Below, piece by piece: positions 58,181-64,000 of a stretch of DNA of 64,000 nucleotides. Origin of the DNA: Entonaema liquescens. Its lineage: Eukaryota; Ascomycota; Sordariomycetes; Xylariales; Xylariaceae. The stretch is taken from contig CADCSX010000009.1 of assembly GCA_902805475.1 (NCBI GenBank), positions 1,426,001-1,490,000 on the forward strand, given 5' to 3'. Both the position numbers and the translations under genes were made by a program. The notes under the pieces are model-generated. The model was not told the DNA's origin and did not search any database. It saw only the letters and a list, made by a program, of their open reading frames with translations. How positions within the stretch are numbered: position 1 is the stretch's first letter; each line of letters opens with the position of its first letter.

Positions 58181-59330
58181 TCATGTAAAACTTTCGATGT
58201 ACACACTTTGCTTCAGTTTCAAATTTTCCACGCAGTCCCGTACCCGGAACCCCTGCGCTTGATGATCGAGATACCCATATGTTGCCGCCTCTATAGCACC
58301 CTGTTCTTGATATTCTGTCAACTTGATATGCTGTAGCCCTTGGTCGACACTGAAGCGGAAGTAACGCTTTTCGTCAAAATGTTGACGCCACTTAGCTATG
58401 AATCTCTTCTCCGTGTTATCGGTCTCCGTCGCGATTTCTACAAGCGTCTGGGAGAGGAATCTAAGCATCTTAAGCTTTAGCGGTTTCTTCCCAGGGTTCC
58501 CAGTCCCGATCGAAACGAAGCATTTGACAAGAGGCTTTAGATCTGCCGTATCGGGACACCAGATGTTCGCAGCCTCTCCTTCGACCTCTTCCACTGGATT
58601 ATTTGCGCCTAACGCGCCATCAGCGAACTTGCGTGCCCCAATTTCAACAGGATCGAAAAACGTCGTTGCGGCGGACGTCGCAAGCGCAGCTTCAGAAATA
58701 GTGGCGCGAATATCGAGTTTGCCGGGCAAGTCGTAGCTTCTCAAGCGAACAATTTCTTTGGTCTCATGCGCAATGGTACAAACAAAACTGATCTTATTAG
58801 AGTTTTCACAATCACATCCGAGAGATACTTACACTTTACATCTACGACTGACCCCATCATTGAAGAGATCCGTCTCCTTGGAGCCATGCCTAATAATCGC
58901 CTTTTTGATTGCGCCCTCGAGTTTCGCAGATTTGAATCGTGACTTCGTTTTGCCCGTCAAGCTGATTGGGAATCGGTTCGATTTCTCCTCAAAAATGGAT
59001 TTCATAAGCTCGCTATACACCGAGATGCACTCATCAACATCCATTTCGAGCCGACCGAGCATGATTGCGATAAGCCTGTCTTCGTTAGTTGTATTATTGA
59101 AGAATAACTAGAAGCATAACTCACCCGCCTGTACTTGTGCCGCCAATGAGATCAAATACATCGCACGGCTTCACGGGAGGGAGACTGTCTAGTCCACGCT
59201 CGTGGTTTAGTCGCGCCATAATGCCCTTGAGAATATACAGGGACGACAGCCCTCGGACCCCGCCGCCATCGAGGGATAAGAGGCAGAGCCCACTATCGTC
59301 GAGCGGATTTGATTCCTCGCCGCGCTGCAT
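58181..59330 (-). CDS. Patatin-like phospholipase, possible NLR effector domain
   Basis: Patatin-family lipid acyl hydrolase with a Ser-Asp dyad. Exons: 59125-59330, 58833-59075 and 58181-58787, with introns of 49 and 45 bp. If it ends at its own stop it has 351 residues. The oxyanion-hole motif DGGGVRG is at 21-27, the nucleophile is S66 in GGTSTGG, completed across the first intron, and the catalytic D206 is in FADGALGANNPV. All are intact. No signal peptide is seen. The stop falls shortly after ENLKLKQSVYIESF, where patatin NLRs usually run on into the NACHT domain. A splice from a weak GTTTTA donor at about 58091-side of this exon end (near 58191) to the TTAG just inside the NACHT frame (about 58031) would fuse both in frame. 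Without transcripts I list them separately. Confidence 0.85.
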
Positions 59331-60264
59331 TCCTACTACATATTCTATCGCCTAGTTCGTAGTTTAGATGAGGACTCATCTGGAAAATAGAAAAGGTGAG
59401 AATAGGGCCACTGAAGAAGGAATTATTCTTCGCCGCATGAGGGCGAGGTAACCAGTGAGTAGGGGTAGTATGTTGGCTCAGCCTCCTACGGCCCATGACC
59501 GGTTGCGGTGGGTTGATGTTAGAGATTAAGAATTATCATTGGGTGAACGCATTTATCAGCTGAACCAACTGAGCAGGATCGCGCGTCGCGTAATATGCTC
59601 AAAGCCTCAGTTTACCGAGAATTATTCTGTCCAGATCCGCCCAACATGACCCCGGACGATAGTAACAGCTTGACTCCATGCGTCAGCTCCCGGCACGGTT
59701 GTGATGGCACGGTTGTGCTAGCACCGGCCGGAGTTAGGTGGGGTTATTAAAGCTTTATATTAACTTAATTGTGACCATGTTGCTGGTTATGGCATTGCAA
59801 GAGTAAGGCTCGAGTTTACAAGGGTGTTTGTCTCGGGTCCTACCAATCGGTATTATATAATCAATGAGTGGGCATAAGGATAGACCAGGATATGATCCTG
59901 TATCCAATCTACCTAGATCAGTGAGGTTGGCAATAGCAACCTTTTACATGTAGTCGATTAGGAACGTTGGATAAGATTATTCATAACAATTTACTCTTTA
60001 TTATACTTATGTACAAGATGCTGTAGTTAATCTATACAAGTCTGAGGCTGCTTTAGGTTGTGTAATTCGACAAGACTCGACTAGAGGCAGGCTAGTGTTG
60101 CTAATATCACATAAAGCGATGCATTATTCCGCGAACGCCTGGGTATGAACCTAATGAGAAGAGGACTGGTGGTGATGAATCGGATGATAAGCCAACGCCT
60201 TCTTCTCAATCGCATCAAGCTCGGCTTGGACGTAATGTACCATGGGCTCAACTACCTGGTGCAC
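59331..60264. other. Intergenic region
   Basis: 934 bp holding the promoter of the patatin gene and the 3' side of fumarase. The frame at 60145-60336 (plus) overlaps the fumarase end on the other strand and is spurious. Nothing else was recognised. Confidence 0.45.
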
Positions 60265-62033
60265 CTAACCCTTATAAGGCTTGGGCCCGACCATGAGCTC
60301 TGGCTTGACGAGGGCGTCGAACTCCTCCGACGTTAGGGCGTTAAGTTCCATTGCGCTATCTTTCAAGTTGAGACCCTTCTTGTGTGCGTTCTTGGCCACC
60401 TTGGACGCCATATCGTAACCGATCTTGGGGTTGAGGCAGGTAACAAGCATAAGACTAGAAGTAACAATTATTAGCCGATACTCAATTATGGACTATTATT
60501 GAAAGATAAACTTACGATTCCTTCATAATGCTGGATATCTTCTCCTCGTTGGCTTGGAGACCCTCAACGAGGTTCTTCTCAAACGAGCGCATGCCATCTG
60601 ACAAGATTCTCACGCTATGGAGCAGGTTCCGGATGATAAGGGGCTTGTAGACGTTGAGTTCGAACTGGCCGTTCATGCCACCGATGGTCGCAGCGACGTG
60701 GTTACCCATTACCTGGGCGCAAACCATTGTCAAAGCCTCGCATTGCGTGGGGTTGACCTTGCCAGGCATGATACTGGAACCCGGCTCATTTTCCGGTAGG
60801 ATTAACTCCCCTAGACCGCAACGGGGACCGCTGCCCAGATAACGAATATCTTGAGCAATCTTGGTAAGCGATGCGGCTAGTGTGTTGAGAGAACCGGAGG
60901 CCTGGACGATGGCATCATGAGCGGCGAGGGCCTCAAACTTGTTCGGTGCTGTCTTGAATTCAGTGCCTGTCATTTTGCTGACCTCTTCAGCAATCGCCTC
61001 GGCAAAGCCCTCGAAGGTGTTGATTCCAGTACCAACAGCAGTTCCGCCCTGGGCAAGTAGTCTCAGGTCTGGTAAGGAGCTCTCGACTCGCTTGATACCA
61101 AAGTCTAGTTGAGCAACGTAACCAGAGAACTCTTGCGCCAAAGTCAGAGGCGTAGCATCCTGAAGATGGGTTCGTCCGATCTTGATAATGTTCTTGGCGT
61201 TGAATTCATCGACCTTCTTCTGTAGCGCGTCTCGGAGACTCTTGAGAGAAGGTAGTAGCTCTCCCTCAATCTCGAGAACAGCGGCGATGTGCATGACGGT
61301 GGGGAAAGTATCGTTCGAAGAGGCAGAACGGTTGACATGGTCGTTCGGGTGGACAGGCTTCTTGGTGCCCTTAGTACCTCCGAGAATCTCGATCGCTCGG
61401 TTCGAGATAACTTCGTTGGCGTTCATGTTGGACTGTGTACCCGAACCGGTTTGCCAGACAACGAGGGGGAAGTGGTCAATGAGCTTAAGGTCGGCTACCT
61501 CGGCGGCAGCTTGCTGAATGGCCTTGCCAATCTTCTCATCTGTAATAGCATAGTCGCATTGTGTAAGCCAATACCCCACCATAGCATAGTTATGGAACAA
61601 TGCGCTCCGTGCAAGATTGTGGCATACCAAGTCCGTACCGCATATTGACGGTGGCCGCAGCACCCTTCAGAATACCGAATGCCCTCACAATTGGAGGAGG
61701 CATTCGATCTTGGGGTTGGTTGATGCGGAAGTTGGAGAGGGATCGCTCAGTTTGAGCTCCCCAATACTTGTCGGCGGGGACTTGGATTTCGCCAAAGGCA
61801 TCGCTTTCGGTTCTCGTGTTGGTAGCCATTCTTATCGATGTCGCATGTAGGTTTCTCTGGAATTGTAGGGAATACGTAGGTTTGCTAGAATTGTTGTAAC
61901 TAGTGCGGAGAGATCTTGTGGCATATGACGATGTGGAGGTGGTGTTGCATGTGCAAAGCAGCCGAGGAGCAGTCCTCGGCCCAAGTAGATTCCTAGCTTG
62001 GCCGCTGGCCGCAGCTCCTACCGATCGAAGCAT
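60265..62033 (-). CDS. FUM1: Fumarate hydratase (class II)
   Basis: Class II fumarase interconverting fumarate and malate in the TCA cycle. Exons: 61628-62033, 60516-61539 and 60265-60454. Introns are 88 and 61 bp, and the total is 540 codons (539 residues). The signature GSSIMPGKVNPTQ is intact. So are WQTGSGTQSNMNANEV, SSNDTFPTVMHIA and KIGRTHLQDATPLT. The splice joins are fixed by NMRYGLDEKIGKA and MKESLMLVTCLNPKIGYD. The N-terminal 65 or so residues are basic, rich in Ser, Thr and Arg and free of acidic residues, as expected for mitochondrial import. A second in-frame ATG (MATNTRTESDAFGEI) begins exactly where the mature enzyme starts, so a cytosolic form may be made. The loop reads VNRSASSNDT where VNxSQSSNDT is usual. 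Confidence 0.95.
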
Positions 62034-63078
62034 GATTTATAGGCGCGAAGTAGCTTCCCCAAAGATCAATTGAAAGACGGAACCTGCCAATTGGCTACTA
62101 TAAGTCAGCTGACAGGCACAAGAAAAGGATAATTGATATTGTGAAATGTCCGGTTAAACTTACAGACCTATTAGTAGGGATTGTTTACGTTTAAATAGGT
62201 AAGAATTGTGAAGAAGATGAGAGAAGATAAAAGTAATACAAAAAAACCCTCAATCTTTTTTTGAAGCTTCTTCAGATTCCAATTCTACCGTCCGGAGCCC
62301 AGGCAGGCGCAAACAGCCCCCGGCTTCCTATTTGCCGGCCCGTTGCGAAATAGGAAACAGTACCTATCCAGTTCCATTCGACCATTTATTTACCCCCTGC
62401 CTTGAATCATGCGGGCCGGAAACACCCGATCGCGGTAAATTGAGAACGTCTATTGAATTGTACCTCCGTACCGTTACGTAAAGCCGCATTATGTACATGT
62501 ATTAATGAACTCGAAAGTCAACAACAAAAACTCATAAAAGGGGATAAAAGGGGGGATGACCAGGTCAGAATCGAAAGGGAAAACATTATAAGCTAGTAAA
62601 CAATCGCAATTCAGTACCTAAAAAATGACTGATGCGAATTCCATATGAGTTATGAAGCAGAATTCGTTCCAACCAGAGCCATGATTACTTAAAGTACAAC
62701 CAGTACCTCAGCTTCGTGTAGCATAAAGAAGAGTCCACCCATTGGCAACCCGTGTTCAACCACAAACATGAACACTTCCCCCCCGGGTCCCCCGAAAAGA
62801 AAGAAATTTTTTTTTTGGCGTTTTAAAAAACATGATTGTAAAGTTTGGGTGTTTTTCTGTTTAGTTCCGACATGGTATAATTATGCCGTATCCAGATTCC
62901 TCACAACTGCGTATTCCAGGAATTTGTTCCCAAAGCATCCAAGCTACTCATCAACAGATGCGAAGGATGCAAAAGAGAAAAAAGGTTCCCCAATATAACT
63001 CCGGTGTAACCTAGAACTCCTCCAACTGGATGCGCATTCATATCCCTAATAGGGATCAAAATTTTTAGCAAGGCGATG
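62034..63078. other. Intergenic region
   Basis: About 1.05 kb between fumarase and the next minus-strand gene, including the fumarase promoter and leader. A short AT-rich plus-strand frame (62768-62998) with poly-T codons is not credible. Confidence 0.45.
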
Positions 63079-64000
63079 TTACGAATTAAGTGTCTTGATC
63101 ATCATCTTAGTCTTGTATTTGTCGACGATGAGTAGACCTCGCGCGAGGAAGATATCGTCCATCGTATCTATCACCTTGTTGAACGTAGACGCCGCCCCAC
63201 GTTCCTGTGTGAATCGGACGATGCAGAGCTGATTACGCCTGCCGTGTTCGATGACCGTCATGATCTCCGCTGCGAAGGACGCTTCCTTTAAGTCGAGATC
63301 TGTGATTGCACCGACATTAGTTATCACTCTTGCATGGGAAAGTCTGAGTATATGACTTACCGTTCTTATTGCCCACTCGTGCAAAGACAATGTTACGTTC
63401 CTTGTCCATTACGATATCCCTCATGCCGTGTCGACGCCACTCCTTCAGCAAAATGGCAATTTCTTGCCTCACACGACGACGGGGGATTGAGAAGCAAAGG
63501 TATCTAGTTGCAGGCTTCACTCGGAACAAGCGAGCCAGCCAATTTTGCTGCGGCTCAATATTGCGGCTTCCAGATGGTTTCTCATGCGACTTCTTGGTCT
63601 GTAGTCGGTGAGATGAGCGACTGGATGCTCGACCAGGCTCAGGGTTAGAGGCATCATCAACCTCGGGACCTATATTTACAATTAGTTTTCAAGTTAGAGT
63701 TAATGGTCACAAATAAGCGCACCTGCAAGCGAGACCTTGAACTGGGGCTGCTCTTTGCTCCCACGCCAGAAGGCAAATGGGAAACTTCTCTTCTTGGCAG
63801 GCGGTGCAGCTGCAGGGGTCGATGAGTTGGTTTCTGTGTGGTTGAGGCCATCCATATTTCCCCAACTAGAGCCATCAGACGATTCCAATTTTTCTTTGGA
63901 ACTGCGCTTAAACCACGACGACTTCTTTTTAATAGTAGCAGTAGAATCTGTTCTAGTTGCTATGGCTGGCATGGTGGGCTCAATGGAAGTCGGTGCTTTC
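63079..64000 (-). CDS. C-terminal part of a probable CAMK-type protein kinase (KA1-like tail), partial
   Basis: Only the 3' end of the gene lies in the window. Exons visible: 63723 to beyond 64000, 63361-63669 and 63079-63299. The introns are 53 bp (GTGCGC donor) and 61 bp (GTAAGT donor). A basic, Ser-rich linker (KKKSSWFKRSSKEKLES, RSFPFAFWRGSKEQ) leads into a compact C-terminal domain. That domain opens with NWLARLFRVKPATRYLCF, passes through RRVRQEIAILLKEWRRHGMR, and ends with RFTQERGAASTFNKVIDTM and MMIKTLNS. This resembles the KA1-like membrane or autoinhibitory tail of fungal CAMK-family kinases. The kinase domain itself would lie outside, so the assignment rests on the tail alone. The frame is open through the window edge. 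Confidence 0.6.

Noticed and set aside
1..64000. CRISPR arrays, bacterial operons or prophage-like modules
   Set aside because: None seen; spliceosomal introns and fungal gene families show this is eukaryotic nuclear DNA.
1..64000. tRNA or rRNA genes
   Set aside because: I scanned for T-loop-like GGTTCRA motifs with flanking stems and found no candidate that could be folded convincingly by eye; a covariance-model search would settle this.

Overview
The window is nuclear DNA of a filamentous ascomycete (Pezizomycotina; probably Sordariomycetes or a related class, but the sequence does not allow a finer call). The evidence is short introns of about 45-80 bp with GTAAGT-like donors and CTAAC-like branch sites, a highly reducing polyketide synthase, a Pal1 cell-morphology gene, a peroxisomal malate synthase ending in SKL, fungal NLR-type genes (patatin, NACHT-TPR), and a long AT-saturated block of the kind left by repeat-induced point mutation (RIP).

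Layout. Bases 1 to about 6650 are an extremely AT-rich, gene-free island whose few remaining G/C bases sit mostly in CpG. It holds a 22-bp tandem repeat and a 105-bp duplication whose copies differ only by C/T transitions. Directly next to it, 7260-21815, is a polyketide biosynthetic cluster: a short-chain dehydrogenase (SDR), an FSH1/LovG-type serine hydrolase, a 2542-residue highly reducing PKS (KS-AT-DH-MT-ER-KR-ACP), a carboxymuconolactone-decarboxylase-like protein, an FAD monooxygenase and a second SDR. The PKS has no thioesterase and ends just after the ACP. The hydrolase is transcribed divergently from it across a 580-bp promoter and is the natural candidate for product release. The PKS ER domain has lost its NADPH-binding glycine motif. 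I see no transcription factor or transporter in the cluster; if they exist they lie beyond the AT island.

From 21.8 to 40.5 kb the window is gene-poor accessory DNA: a decayed 927-bp element with 54-bp terminal inverted repeats, an acidic Ser/Thr/Pro-rich single-pass membrane protein, an F-box/2EXR-like protein, an M20 amidohydrolase, a BAHD-like acyltransferase, a papain-like cysteine peptidase, a GC-rich alpha/beta hydrolase and an unknown protein. From 40.5 to 64 kb the content is more conserved: a secreted fasciclin protein, a RecA/Rad51-like protein, Pal1, a C-factor-like SDR, malate synthase, a NACHT-TPR gene beside a patatin gene (possibly one patatin-NACHT-TPR receptor), fumarase, and the 3' end of a gene that looks like a CAMK-type kinase tail.

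Four conserved genes (CMD-like, acyltransferase, fasciclin, RecA-like), and possibly a fifth (the membrane protein), are each broken by exactly one missing base, mostly in C or G runs. Adding one base makes each total coding length a multiple of three. This looks more like residual assembly indels than real gene death. Exon structures were read by eye from splice consensus and family motifs. Domain calls come from motif recognition, not from database searches.
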